DNA from: Sipunculus nudus
Lineage: Eukaryota > Annelida > Sipuncula > Golfingiida > Sipunculidae
DNA length: 64,000 bases
NCBI GenBank assembly: GCA_026874595.1
Contig: CM049313.1
Coordinates: 63,121,659-63,185,658, forward strand
Direction: 5' to 3'
Of the stretch, positions 12,541 to 24,279 are shown piece by piece; within the stretch, counting starts at the first letter, position 1, and the number at the start of each line of letters is the position of its first letter. A program made the position numbers and the translations under genes. Below the pieces are notes generated by a model. The model was given only the letters and a program-made list of their open reading frames with translations, was not told where the DNA came from and did no database searches.

Positions 12541-12589
<49 letters not shown>

Positions 12590-13233
12590 TCCGGTAAAAA
12601 TATATAATTATTATACATAAAAACTCTAAATCGGTCACCAAATGGTTCGAAGACATTCCAGATAAGCGACAATGCTTTTTCTTTGGCTTTGACGTGGTTG
12701 AACTCTATCCTTCAAAAAGTAAGAAGTCCCTTCCAACAATGAGTAATTATTTATATACTTAAATATATAAGAATGATTCTTCAAAGATTTGTAACGTACA
12801 ATACAGATTTATTATAATAAAGATAATCTTTTTAAATAAATTGTCTATTAATGTTTGGATGAATCTCAGAAAAAAACATTTACAGTATATAATATACTAG
12901 TTTTTAATATGCAAAATACCATAACAAAATTTCATGTCAATTCCGGCTAAATAAGCTAATTTTAATAATTTAAAGCTATACCGATCCTGAGTTGCTCCTG
13001 TGCAGGCCTAAAACCGCCGCAAACAGAGCGGACTCAAGCGGACCAGACCGGACCACTCAAGACCGGTCCTGAAATATCAAAACATTTTTATATGGTCAGG
13101 ATCGCTCAGGTCTGGGTCCGGAGCGGTCCCGGACTGGCAGTCCGGTCCGCCAAGTGCCGCAAACTGAGCGGACCGGACCGGATTCAAGTCCGGTCCGATC
13201 TCGTCTCGTCTTGTCCGCTTTGTGTGCGGCCTA
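11937..13233. mobile_element. Inverted-repeat DNA transposon inserted in the minisatellite
   Basis: The ends are inverted copies: TAGGCCGCACACAGAGCGGAC from 11937, and the reverse complement of the right end starting TAGGCCGCACACAAAGCGGAC. Similarity runs about 45 bp and includes clustered (GGACC)n motifs at both ends. Flanks are CATAAAG (11930-11936) and CTTAAAG (13234-13240), a 7-bp near-match compatible with a decayed hAT-like target duplication. The same minisatellite resumes right after the element (13240-13292), which confirms an insertion. The AT-rich interior holds a (TA)n run (12546-12588) and a 70-codon minus-strand frame (12226-12438) that I do not recognise. No intact transposase is present. 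Confidence 0.85.
12546..12588. repeat. (TA)n microsatellite
   Basis: TA run inside the transposon at 11937-13233. Confidence 0.97.
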
Positions 13234-13292
13234 CTTAAAGGACCAAGATATCCAAGTCCGAGACCAAGATATCCGAGATCAAGACTGAGTCA
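13234..13292 (+). repeat. Minisatellite, right part, displaced by transposon
   Basis: About four further units of GACCAAGATATCC / GTCCGAGACC continue the array interrupted at 11936, on the same strand and in the same register type. Confidence 0.9.
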
Positions 13293-13730
13293 CTCGACAA
13301 ACTCGCGATAATGGTCTAGAGGCATTCATCAATATCACCGCAGGACTTATAAAGAGGATACCTGAAATGATTAGTCCGAATCACTCGCTTTGGTAACTGA
13401 TATTGATGATGTTACAATCTGGTATTCTCACCAAGACAATTCCTTGCACGGGGCGCTCAGTACAAGGCTTGTATAATGAGGTCGTCGGAACAACATGGTC
13501 GCATGTCTGTTATTGTCATCATATTGTAAACGCACTCACCGAACAAGGAAAGGTGTCAACATCAACATACGCATATCACCGGGTACAACTCGGTTCAAGG
13601 ACAACATCATATCGGTAATGAGGCATTGGTAATATGCTGCCATTGCTTGCTGTTCAAGCTGAATTCTGACTTAAATTACTTGATATTACTTCTGACTTTC
13701 TTCTGATTTGTGTCAATCATTATAATATGT
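13293..13730. other. No gene seen
   Basis: Contains a 71-codon plus frame (13403-13618) without recognisable features. It may be the upstream part of the LTR remnant that ends at 13958. Confidence 0.35.
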
Positions 13731-13972
13731 GAAAGCCGTACTAAGCTTATTTCCAGTTGTACATAGCCTAATTTTATCCATAATTTACATGTATGAGAAA
13801 CACAAGACTCTGATTGAAATAATTTATGATGAAGTTTTTAATTTTACCTGCTGGTTGTTATGCCAGTGCATATACTAGTATGTATCATCTGTCAGAGACA
13901 ATAAATACACAGATATACACTTTGTTTTTTTATCTATTCATTTTAACGTAACATAACATGGTGTCAGAAGTG
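13731..13972 (+). mobile_element. LTR retrotransposon remnant: LTR 3' part and primer-binding site
   Basis: An AATAAA signal at 13900-13905 is followed by a U-rich stretch and the junction ATAACA|TGGTGTCAGAAGTG at 13953-13972. LTR end CA followed directly by TGG-starting primer-site sequence of this type is characteristic of many animal Ty3/Gypsy and related elements. The upstream LTR boundary is not clear and no gag/pol frames follow, so this is a truncated copy or an LTR with a few bases of interior. Confidence 0.5.
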
Positions 13973-14643
13973 CTACCCACCAGAATATCCAATGACTGGA
14001 GGCAAAGGATTACATATATTATGTCTGTTGACCAGTATTAAAGAATAAGCGACAGCAGCAGATACGTTATGTTACGTTTCAGTGTATAGATAATTCACAG
14101 TGTATATGTGTGTGGTTATTGTATCTGACACATGATACATATATGCATTGGTAGACACGACTGTCCAGTCGGATGGTGTAGCACAGACTTCTGATACAGT
14201 ACTGGGTCAGTGACTCATTATAACAGATTTACATGCATGAGGTTGTTGTTTATAAGCACGAGGTCATATTACAACACTGGAGATTTTGATAACTATTACC
14301 CTTTCCTTTAATTTCTTCTTTCTATATATGTGTAATCTGTAATCGAATGTAAAAGAATATATCAACTTCTTCCATCTTCGGAATAAAATTACATATTGTG
14401 TCTTAATATCATCATGAGAAATTGGATATAGTACCTGGTTATATCAATAGAATAAGGGAACCAAAAGGAAATCGAAATGTACCGAGACAATTCTTAATCG
14501 ACGCCAACTATTTTTTTAATAATTGTTTCCAGAGTTATAGTGAACAAATTTGAATAGAAGATTCATAGGGTCAAAGCACTACATTGCAGCCTTCAGTTAT
14601 TATAAATGTAATTATTTTACATGGATTATACAAATATTTATAA
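13973..14643. other. No gene seen
   Basis: AT-rich sequence, possibly leader of the LTR remnant at its left edge; nothing coding was seen. Confidence 0.4.
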
Positions 14644-14838
14644 CAACTAATCGAGCCACTATCCATGGCTCAGGTGGTGGCATTCGGAAGTGTCTGGAGG
14701 TGGATGAAACCGGAGAACCCGGGAAAAAACACCGGCCTTGGACGGGCCACTACAACCGACTCTCATTGCTACGCCGGGGTTGAACCCGGGTCGCCCGTGG
14801 AGACAGCCGAGCTTTAACCCCTCGACTGGTCAGGCCCC
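14644..14838 (-). mobile_element. tRNA-derived SINE, copy 2
   Basis: Reverse-strand copy of the element at 4261-4440. It begins GGGGCCTGACCAGTCGAGG (end near 14838), has a B-box GGTTCAACCC about 50 bp in, a 'cccgggttctccggttt' core and the same 3' end CTCGATTAGTT. Local GC is clearly above its surroundings. The internal order of blocks matches copy 1 throughout, so the two define each other. Confidence 0.85.
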
Positions 14839-15442
14839 TTCAAAGCCGGAGTGACGTCATCACTATCACCAACAACGTCACTGTTTAAGCTGTATGTCTA
14901 AAATCTCAACAATGTCATATATAAAACCAATAAATGGTGCCCCGTCACAAAATATTCCGTTGGTTCTGACAGCAAGAAATAGAATTTGCTCATAAGATCT
15001 GGATATGAGATCAGAGTGGACTTATTTCAGACGTGGGCGGAGTTTTACAATGACAAATGCCTATTGCATCTATAACATTTATGTAAGGGCAAGGGGCACG
15101 GACGAAGGGGAGAAACTGGGTCTGTTGGAATATAATCTGAGGGTTTCCAAAATAAATACAGACTAAGCAAAGCGGATGCTTTATAACATACACTGCCACC
15201 AAGGTGGAGCATCCTGGTTACTACGAGCAAGCGAGAGCAAGAATTAAAATAGAACACGTTAGAGCGCACACCTTCCCCAAGGCAAAATATATTGCTGGAT
15301 CTGCCCCTGTATTCTGTGTCAAAATTTAAAGAGGTCCTCCCGGCCTCTGTTCGAGTTTAACAGTTTTCGTGTCATCCTGCTAACGGTCAACCAAACCAAC
15401 AAAAATGGGTAAAAACATAACCTCCTTGGCAGTAGCAAATCG
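14839..15442. other. No gene seen
   Basis: Two overlapping minus frames (15011-15269) without domain character; otherwise nothing. Confidence 0.4.
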
Positions 15443-15751
15443 TTAACTTTTACAAGGGGCGAGAAACCCGAGCAGAAGCCCGCACTTATCTGCTGCACCG
15501 ACCAACTGACCGAAAGATCGGATGTAATTCCGGAGCTGAACTCCTTTGCATCGAGCGTGTTGGTGAACCGGTATGTTCTTGACGCCCATATTTCTATAGG
15601 CTTCGCTTTGGATTAATAATAGGTTCCCGTTCTTACGTATCATACATAATTCTCTGATCAGGATCCGTCTATATAAATAATATATATTGGTGATCAAGAA
15701 TGTTGATGGAGGTTCACTATCTTCAAGTGTGTTTCTAGGTCTGCCTCCCAA
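15443..15751 (-). CDS. Hypothetical minus-strand open frame, weak
   Basis: A 102-codon frame with a plausible amino-acid mix (segments GGRPRNTLEDSEPPSTF and VQLRNYIRSFGQLVGAADK). A pyrimidine-rich tract ending in ag (cctttgtttcttgggag) lies just upstream on the minus strand and could be a 3' splice site. No family is recognised and no donor or partner exon was found. It could be chance or a transposon relic. Confidence 0.22.
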   Translation of the reverse strand: MGGRPRNTLEDSEPPSTFLITNIYYLYRRILIRELCMIRKNGNLLLIQSEAYRNMGVKNIPVHQHARCKGVQLRNYIRSFGQLVGAADKCGLLLGFLAPCKS

Positions 15752-16639
15752 GAAACAAAGGTATTAATACTCCTCCTGGTCATGATGCCCATGTTGGGGT
15801 ATTTAACACTCTTTAGATAGGTTTGTTTAACGACATGGAATTTTTTATTGCATTTATGAATTACTCAAGACCCAGAATTTAGTTTTTTTTTAATTTAGAA
15901 AACAACCAAACGCTGCCGCTGAATATTTGCCCTAGCGGCGGTATTGGGCACTACGACTACACGTTGTTCCAGAAGCAAATGCGCAGTGATATATGACGGG
16001 ATCTAGTTAAAACCAAGCGTGCAAAGCTTAATACGCCAGAAGATGTTGTAATACTGTTTAGCTTTTTGTTAGTATTATAAAACCATTTTAAAGTTGGATT
16101 GTTCAGGAATCCAGCGAGTTATTTTCGGTTTTTGCATCAACCGGTATGTAACAGGAAGCAGCCTTATTATCCAGTTAGGGCGTATGACAGGGCAACTCGT
16201 TTTTATAATAAGGACGAATTATGTATTGTTTCAGCACAGACATCTCGTATTTCTTGCCTTAACAAGTGTTGTGTTTCAATGCACTGTGTGAACAGAAATT
16301 AATATACTAATAAACAGCTCTCGTACATGTGATTTAGAGTACAATAATTATAACTTTTGCGGTTTAAGAGTCTAATCCACAGAGGGATATGCTTATTGAA
16401 ATTTAGCAATATTTTCATAAACTGATAGATAAATTCGCAAGGGAGGGGGGGGGGGGCTGCATAATGGAATGAGGCATAGGCCTAATTAACTAGAATGAAA
16501 TCAAACCGTAAATGTAAATTAATATAAAATTATAAAATATAAAACGAAATTGATATAAAAGAAAACATCATATTTTTACTATGGGTCTCGACGCTCAGCT
16601 GCATTTGTCTATAAGGATTTATGTTTATGAGGTTATCCA
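15752..16639. other. No gene seen
   Basis: AT-rich, with a G-run at about 16444-16456. Overlapping plus frames near 16094-16302 have no recognisable character. Confidence 0.4.
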
Positions 16640-17717
16640 AAATATTGGTCCTGTGATCAGTTTGAAGCCAACCTGTCCAACCAAATTGGAGTTAACATCC
16701 ATATACTAATTTGTGAATGGATGGGCCCTGTAACCTCAACCTTTAACCTTATTACCAAAAAAAAACAAAAGGAAACTTCCCCTATTGGCAGGTGCACCAC
16801 ATGTTGATGATGGAAGGATTGAGATGAAGTTTGGCTTAAAATGCATCCACAATCTTTTTAAAGTATTGGCGCCTGTGACCTTGACCTTTGATCTCATGAC
16901 CCCAGAATCAACAGTTCTTACTTTAGTGGTGGGCATATATAAGTCAAGTTTGAAACCAATATTTCAAACTAAACTGGTGTTATCATCTGGAAACTAATAT
17001 GTGGATTGATGGTCCCCATGACCTTGACCTTGTGTCCCCCAAATCAATCAGTTTCTTCCCCTATTGGCAGCTCAGCTATATGTGTTAGATGGAAGGTTTG
17101 GGATGAAAACTTTGGCTTAAAATGCATCCACAATCTTTCAAAAATAAGTGGGTATTGTGACCTTGACCTTTGACCTCATGACCCCAAAACTGAACAGAAT
17201 CCTCCCCTATTGGCAGTTTAGCAATATCTTGAAGATGGAAGGTTTGGGATGAAAAGTTTGGTTTCAAATACATATGCATTCTTTTAAAAGAAATGAGTCC
17301 TGTGACCATGACCTTTGACCGTTGGACTCCGAACTCCACACAGTTCTTACTTTAGTGGCGAGTCATATATAAGTTAAGTTTGAAACCAATATGTCAAACT
17401 AAACTTGAGCTATCATCTGGAAATTTATTTGTGAACAGATGGCCCCTGTGACCTTGACCTTTGACCATGTGACCCCAAATTCATTTATGCTCTCCCCATA
17501 CTGGCAAGTCAGCTAAATTTGAAAATGGAAAGTTTTGGATGAATAGCTTGGCTTAAAATGCAGCCATAATCTGAGTGCTATGACCTTGACCTTTGACCTC
17601 ATGACCCTAAAATCATATAGGTTCTTGCTTTAGTGGTGGGCCATATGTAAGTCAAGTTTGAAATCTATGTGTCAATACAACCTGGAGTTATTATCTGGAA
17701 ACAAATTTGTGTGGATG

Positions 17718-17750
<33 letters not shown>

Positions 17751-17800
17751 GGTGAAAACTATATGGCATCCACTTGTGATCAATAAACACACCAGGTTTT
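16640..17800 (+). mobile_element. Family D 'TGACCTTGACCTTTGACC' array with ACAG microsatellite end
   Basis: Two alternating unit types. Type 1 begins CCCCTATTGGCAG (starts near 16778, 17054, 17201, with a variant at 17491) and contains 'ggatgaaaactttggctta'. Type 2 begins 'cagttcttactttagtgg' (near 16911, 17341, 17625) and contains 'atcatctggaaa'. Each ends in CCTGTGACCTTGACCTTTGACC. The array terminates in a (GACA)n microsatellite (17719-17752) followed by a unique tail. Tandem core, then tetranucleotide run, then tail is the same plan as family A, though I see no GGTGGCGCCACC box here. The small open frames inside are not genes. Confidence 0.8.
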
Positions 17801-17884
17801 GGGACACTTGATGTAATTACAGCTGAGAAACTGACATGATTATTGTCATTTTATAGTAAAAAAATTAAATATTCGTTAAAATAA

Positions 17885-18242
17885 CAAAAATAAAGATGGC
17901 GCCACCACTTTTCGGGAACTGACAAAACTAGTCATGGTCAATATTCAAGGCAAGAATCATGACAATCCATTCATTAACTATCAAGTTATTGGAGGTATTG
18001 TATTATATTTTGATTATTCTGGGGGGTACTTTCAAGCCCCATAGCTCGGAGGATATAGGTCGCAGTGACCTAATTCCAGGTTACGAAGGAGATTTTTTAT
18101 TGACCTCCCTGGATATTCACTTAAAAGTTTCTAGGTCCAGCAGTTACGATTTGTGCCCTGCTAACGGACGCCCGGACGAACGACGGAGAAAGTGCCATTC
18201 CTATACCTCAGTTGACTTACAGTCAGCTGAGCTAAAAAAAAA
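17885..18242 (+). mobile_element. Family A element, single monomer with hairpin cap
   Basis: Box variant GATGGCGCCACC at 17895-17906, one monomer, a short (GGACG)-type stretch near 18165-18186, then the cap (cctcagttgac, loop, gtcagctgagct) and an A-run at about 18234. It lies directly downstream of family D. Confidence 0.8.
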
Positions 18243-19263
18243 TTAAACTGTCAAAGTGAGGATGGCCACCCATGACAGACGCCATGGTCGCTTGGGCACA
18301 AGATTTAGAAGAAAAAAGAAGATTGTAAAATATAAATTTCGTTTTCTTTTCGAGGCTTTTTCATGTCATATTAGGCCTTTAGTCCCTCGTCTGCTTCAGT
18401 AACAATATGTGTGATTACATATAATTTTGACAGATTATTCACCAAATTACTATGGATTCGAACTGATGGAACAGACTTTATGGTATAGAGTGGTAGTCAT
18501 GAGGCGATAGGTTACTGTATAAATATATAGTTCACCGTTATTGTCTGAAAATATACACTTGTATATGCTTTAACCCTTATCATATGGAATTTGCTTTTAA
18601 TTTTCTTTATTTTTTTAGAATTTTTGAGAATAAGTCTCGAAAATACTGCTAGATTCGAAAACAATTGGCCATAATCGTGTGCCTTGCGCGCTAAAAAGCC
18701 TAGGTATATCCAAGTATAAACAAAGCCGTGAAAAAATAAACACGTAACATGCAATTAATGAATCTTTCAATAATCGCGTGGAGATGAGTATCGCGAAAAT
18801 AAAAAGTTCGCGAATTATAGGCCCGATCGTCAAGACAACTCGAATGAAAAAAGATAGTTATTATAGATAATGGCTAATCTTTTAAATATACTACCAATAA
18901 TGAATATTAATGTTTACTCGTTCGATGGACATGTGGGATTCCGTCCAAGCGTTACGGTTTTAAAAATGTATATTATTTGATATGATTTATTCATGGACTA
19001 TTTTATGGTGAGACCGCAAAAATGGAACAATTAAACGTGAAACAATTAAAAATGAAAATCGCAAAATTGTAACCTCACGAATATGATGTACAGCAAATTC
19101 CTTGAACGATGTTCATGTATAATGCCCCATGCATTTCGGTGTCATGACATGCAGTAAAACAGCAGCGCGGTACAATTAGCTTAAACAAAACCTTCTGGTG
19201 GCCATTGTCAGGTTTTGACTATAAAAACACAAGCACAGCACACTTGTATGTTCAACAAATATA

Positions 19264-19314
<51 letters not shown>

Positions 19315-21003
19315 CGAATAAAGTGTATCAATAATTTATACGGGCAAGTTTGTTATGCTGCACATTGTATATGCTGCACATTGCTTGGTAAAAGCTGTGT
19401 CCAAGATTCCAATAGAATAATGGTAGAATCAGAACTGATCATAGGAATTGATATCTATGTAACTGCTGACAAAGTATTTGTCTTCAGTTAGGATTAATGA
19501 GCATAAATTAAAGGTTTAGCTAACAGTAGGTAGAGCGCAATCATATGTTAATTAGTAGAGAACTGAGTAAAGGTTTTGAGATATTTTGCCTCATATCAAA
19601 CCTTCACAGACAGACGGACAGACAACCAAACGGAGCTAGTCACACTATACAAGAATATTCATACTTAAGAGTGATGGAAAATCAGCATTCAAACACCCAT
19701 GAAAACAAAACCTACTGAATTGTACCATTGGTCCGGAAAACATTTAACCTAAAGTTCTCTTCTTGCCTGAACCATACACCATCCCACAAAATGTTCTTAA
19801 CACATTGTCATTTTTTATATAAACTATCAATCTATGATGGAAACATGGCCTCCTTGGTGGTAATAATATGGCATTATTAACAAAGTGAAGATTTAAACGG
19901 TTGATGAATTGACAGCAATATGCTCAATATACACCCAGTAACCTTCAACCGATTAAGACCGGGGAATCTCGCAAACAGAAGGGTTTAAATCCAGGGAAAA
20001 TTTTCCTATCAACACCTCGAGTACCTCCTTATAGCAGAGATAGGCACAGCCTGTTTTCCACGCAACAGGAAAGATCGCTGGCCTAAAAACCGCCTGCATC
20101 AATCCGCCATACCCGGTATCCCCCTGATTTACTGTATCGCTTGTTCTGCAGCTGGTTGATACAGCACAGTCGAGAGGTTAAAATATAAGTCCGTTAAGCA
20201 CATGTTGAAATAAAAGCAAGACCCCAGATGTGTTGTATATTATGTCTTTAAGATTTTTTATACACCAAACTACCGCAGGGCCACTGCGGACAGGGCGCGC
20301 GTTTTACTTGATTTTCATGCAAAGTTTTAACTTGTACAGTAACAGTAATACTTTGGAACAGGAGAAGTTTCCTTATTACCGCATCCCCCTTCGTAGGTGT
20401 TTTTGTTCACATGATAACTTGCGCAGTCATGAACGGAAACCCATGATATTTTCATGGACCAATTAGGAAAAGACTAGATTTTGGTGTGGATCCGACACAT
20501 GATCAGGAACGTTATCAAAAAGTATCCACAAATGTACAATCACTTATGCCCGAAGGAACCAGGGAATATGGACCGAATATGTGAATGCAAACACGGGTTG
20601 GGGGTATACTCCCCCCCCCCCCCCCAACAAGCGGTTGTGGTTGCTAACATCAGGAAGCAATGATGCAGTTTCAAAATCAATGAAAATAGCCGTACAAACA
20701 GGACTTGGCAGGCATTCTTATTGGTCCGATAGGACCTAGGGAGTCGTCTTACTGGACTGTAATGGCCATCCGCTATAGATCATAACGATATGTTGGTGAA
20801 TTAACACCAAAATATGCACGTGAATTCATAAATCACTGGGAAGTCCGGTCTCTGTGGTAACCGCCATCATTTCAGGCTCCTCGCAAGATTTAGTTGTCAA
20901 TCACAGGACACTTTGAAGACATTCGTATATGCGGTCAAAATTCAACATGCAACCATCTAGCCCGAACATTCAGCCTCCATTCATAAATGACAAGAAAGGA
21001 CTA
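18243..21003. other. No gene seen
   Basis: Mostly AT-rich unique-looking DNA with a (TA)n run at 19266-19310, a short (GACA)-type run near 19608-19625 and a C-run near 20611-20624. Frames at 18512-18833 and 20230-20663 lack domain or splice support. Confidence 0.45.
19266..19310. repeat. (TA)n microsatellite
   Basis: TA run of about 45 bp. Confidence 0.97.
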
Positions 21004-21623
21004 TTAAATAAGAGTTGTTTGCGTTACAGACTTGTAGCTGGCAATCATCCAGATTGCCAACATGCCGAGTTGTGCCTGATACACTCTGGCACATGGTGGT
21101 TGGTTGTCGTTAGAAGGTAATATATACATATTCAACGTTTGATCTAACTTAATATAAGTGACACTATACATTTAGGTGGGCAGGTTTTTGTAAAAGAATT
21201 AGTCAATTTGTTTCGTCATTGAAATTTTCAGCATATTTTTTAACAATGCATGTGGTGCCACTCTGACACTCTATCATTAGACCCATATATCTGCCATTTT
21301 ACGTTATTGGTCTGAGTGGTCACTGCTCAAAAATAGTCAACAAAAATGCAACTTACCTGACCATGCAATGTCAAAAGAATGCCCACAAGAAGTAGTAAAG
21401 CTTTCATTTTCCCAAACAAACTTTCCAGCTGGTGTCAGTCCTACAAATATGAACAATTCGTAGTTATTGAAATTACCCAACAACCTGTTAGCTGAACCAA
21501 CACTGGCGTTGTTGGCAGTAAGACGAGTTGTTTTACAGTCAGTGGTAAGAATCGGTGGACCGTACCACCAGTACTTGCACTTCTGTCTATCCCGTGGACC
21601 AGCAAACAAATGAGTGCGCGTGG
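21004..21623 (-). CDS. Two-exon 3' end of a C-type-lectin-like domain gene
   Basis: Exon 1 runs 21623 to 21357 (267 bp). A strong donor (TCAG|GTAAGT, intron starting at 21356) closes it, and a possible acceptor (gtgtgtacag) opens it. Exon 2 runs 21143 to a stop at 21004 after a 213-bp GT...AG intron, and the frame is preserved across the junction. Exon 1 contains Cys-rich text and LFIFVGLTPAGKFVWENES, which resembles the 'WIGL...G.F.W.dG' core of C-type lectin-like domains. Exon 2 contains PPCARVYQ and GMLAIWMIASYKS, which resembles the 'C.r....W.d..C' end, but the last expected Cys is Tyr. Both exon starts are phase 1, typical of extracellular modules. Upstream exons with signal peptide were not found. 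The domain call is by eye. It may be a decaying gene. Confidence 0.45.
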
Positions 21624-21722
21624 CTGTACACACGTCAGTTTAACAGCCCGACTTAGTGTGTTTTCACCATACACTGGGGATGGGATACCCTTAAACACAC
21701 TCAATACCAGCCGGCAAAGCGG

Positions 21723-22001
21723 CTACCTTTTTCTTTCATTGAGTAAAAAGTAACAACTTGTAATCAGAACAGCCAAGCTGGTTGATACGCTGCTACAGGG
21801 CCTGTTGTAATTCTCTCGCGGGATGATAACACCCCCTGTAGGGACTGCCGGCTTCGGGCAAGCTTTCTCGTAGTCTAATCTTTCGTAACCCACGCGGCAT
21901 CTCGTGCCTGTGGGGGTATGGAGGGCGATAACATCCAGTACTGCCAGTATATCACCGGCTTGTTGTAACTGCACCTGTCCATTCACTTCAATCCGGGCCA
22001 T
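21723..22001 (-). CDS. Hypothetical minus-strand frame upstream of lectin-like exons
   Basis: A 92-codon ATG-started frame with higher GC than its surroundings and a protein-like mix (ARIEVNGQVQLQQAGDILAV, RCRVGYERLDYEKACPK). It lies just upstream of, and on the same strand as, the lectin-like exons, so it could be an earlier exon. The only GT that would fit as a donor (ggGTGTTA) is poor. No family is recognised. Confidence 0.25.
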   Translation of the reverse strand: MARIEVNGQVQLQQAGDILAVLDVIALHTPTGTRCRVGYERLDYEKACPKPAVPTGGVIIPRENYNRPCSSVSTSLAVLITSCYFLLNERKR

Positions 22002-22480
22002 TTGAAATAGGACAAAACGCGGTACCTTTTATCTTCGCCCTGCTTCGGCCGTCAACCGACGACTGCTCCCAGGCGTCTCAGGCTGAATTTATCCTCGTGG
22101 ATCCTTTTGTTTTACATGCATTATAAGACCTGGTTTTAATATACTTATTATGAACTATATACCAATTCAGGTACATTAAGTTCGTTTGTTATTTGTTTTC
22201 AACGAAAAAGTAAGTCTTGTATCTACCTAATTATCACAATATACCTCGTCGGGGAAAACCGTGTACTTTTATTGGGTTTATTTCATATGTGCTTTCGTCG
22301 TTGATATTTATCAATTCACGACCTTTTCGATCACTACATACATGAACAGAAGTTGCCAAAACATATTTCTGATTATATATGGGCCTGAAAACCGGATTCG
22401 CGTAATTTGATCCCCGTGAAAATTAAATGATAAAAATCAGCATCGCGTATATTTAGTTTGAATATAAATACTTTTAATAT

Positions 22481-22485
<5 letters not shown>
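22002..22485. other. No gene seen
   Basis: Nothing recognised. Confidence 0.5.

Positions 22486-22574
<89 letters not shown>
22486..22574. repeat. Compound (TA)n(GA)n microsatellite
   Basis: TA run to about 22528, then GA units to 22574 with one AAAG interruption. Confidence 0.97.
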
Positions 22575-24279
22575 TAATACACTCAACGCCCTGTGATTAT
22601 ATGTTTGCACAATTTTAGCGACAAACCCAATGACACTTAAGATATATGCAACTTTGCATTGATCATAAAAAAAGTGAAGGTAATTTTGACCCATATATCG
22701 TTAATATCTCAATATGCCGGGCTATTATACTCAAAGATTATCCTCGTTAGATATAAGATTAACCATCGCAAATGTAAATCATTCACTTAGCGTATTTTTA
22801 TTATCTGTTTCTCTTATAAAGATGTTATATCGGGTGCCCTTATTGAAAGCGACATTATCGCACGACCTTGGGAGCGATATACAACAGTTATCGTCGCAGC
22901 AATCTTGGCGCCAAACCAGACCGTTTGTATTGGAGACCTGCCGTGGTTTGATAAGACGGGTTGAATGTTTTGCCGCCAGTTAATAAACATTGGTATATCC
23001 TTGCGATAGGCTGACGTATCGCACCACGCCTCGGTGTTGATTTATACTTTGTGTACACTAATGATTTCACGGTTAGGTGGTGCTCAAGTAAAACGTTTTT
23101 ATATATAGGCCATATATAGCGTATGGCGTGCAATTTAACGGCCAACTCGTTAATATTTCGACTTTGTATGAACTAATTAATGACTTCACGGTTAGTTTGT
23201 GCTAAACGCAATGTTTTATTTCTGTTTTGAGTTTTAGAATCTTGTCTAGTTTTTTTTCTGGTGTTTGTATTCGAGTATACAGGGTTACATCATTGGAACA
23301 CGTAACGTCATATATTTAGGATATTAAGGGGACAATATTTCTGTTCCATCCAAGTTTTATACTTAATAACTTTATCGCACATTCAATTTTTTCAACTATA
23401 TTGTGAAATGTAACTGAGATATATTAACCAGAAACAAACACCGAAACACGAAAAACAATGAAACTACATGCTCGCATAGTAGTCATTTTCAACAATAACA
23501 AAGCATAGCGAAATTAAAAACAAGAAGCCGCAGACCACATATACAACTCCTTATAAAACACCGGTGTATGCTTTATTCCATGGGTCAATCACAGCTGAGC
23601 TTTGCTTATTAGAAAAAGGCGGTCCCCATTACCAGTGAATGGCTTTTGCTCTCGACCGGAATTAATATGTTGCCTTGTCTCACAATGGAAAAGATTGATT
23701 AGATAATATAATATGGTGACAGAGAATATCTTAGAAATTTTGCCCTGACCAATTTCACCTGAATCAGTATATATTTTTTTTTTCATAAAGATAACAGACT
23801 GACCAACCAAATAACCAGCCAACCAACGAACCAAAATGACCATCCAACAACGACAACTCTCCAAATATATACAAACTATATTTCAGCTTAATTAATTTGT
23901 ACGAAATAGACCACTTCCATTTGATAGAGAATCCAAAAAGGTTTGACGAAAGAAACCGATTTGAAAAAAAAAACGTAATGTAAACAGTTTAAAAACAATT
24001 TAGGTTCTGATTTTGTTAAATTGTGACATTTGTTTGTGCTGCTATCATGCTACGGAGAAACACTGTTTAAGCTGCATCTGGAAAAGTGAATGTATATAAT
24101 AAACTTTTTATGCGATTATAATTTTAGACCGGGTTCAGTATCCTGTCATTGTAAGACAAGGATGCATTTCTCTAAAGATGGGTAGAAAAAGAGAGAAACA
24201 TGCATGTAGAACAATGTCCTACGCTAAACTTGATGAATCAGTTGTTTTGCTAATATTTCATAGACATACCTGATCAGTT
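22575..24279. other. No gene seen
   Basis: AT-rich. Frames at 22714-22983 and 23589-23864 show no domain or splice support. Confidence 0.45.
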
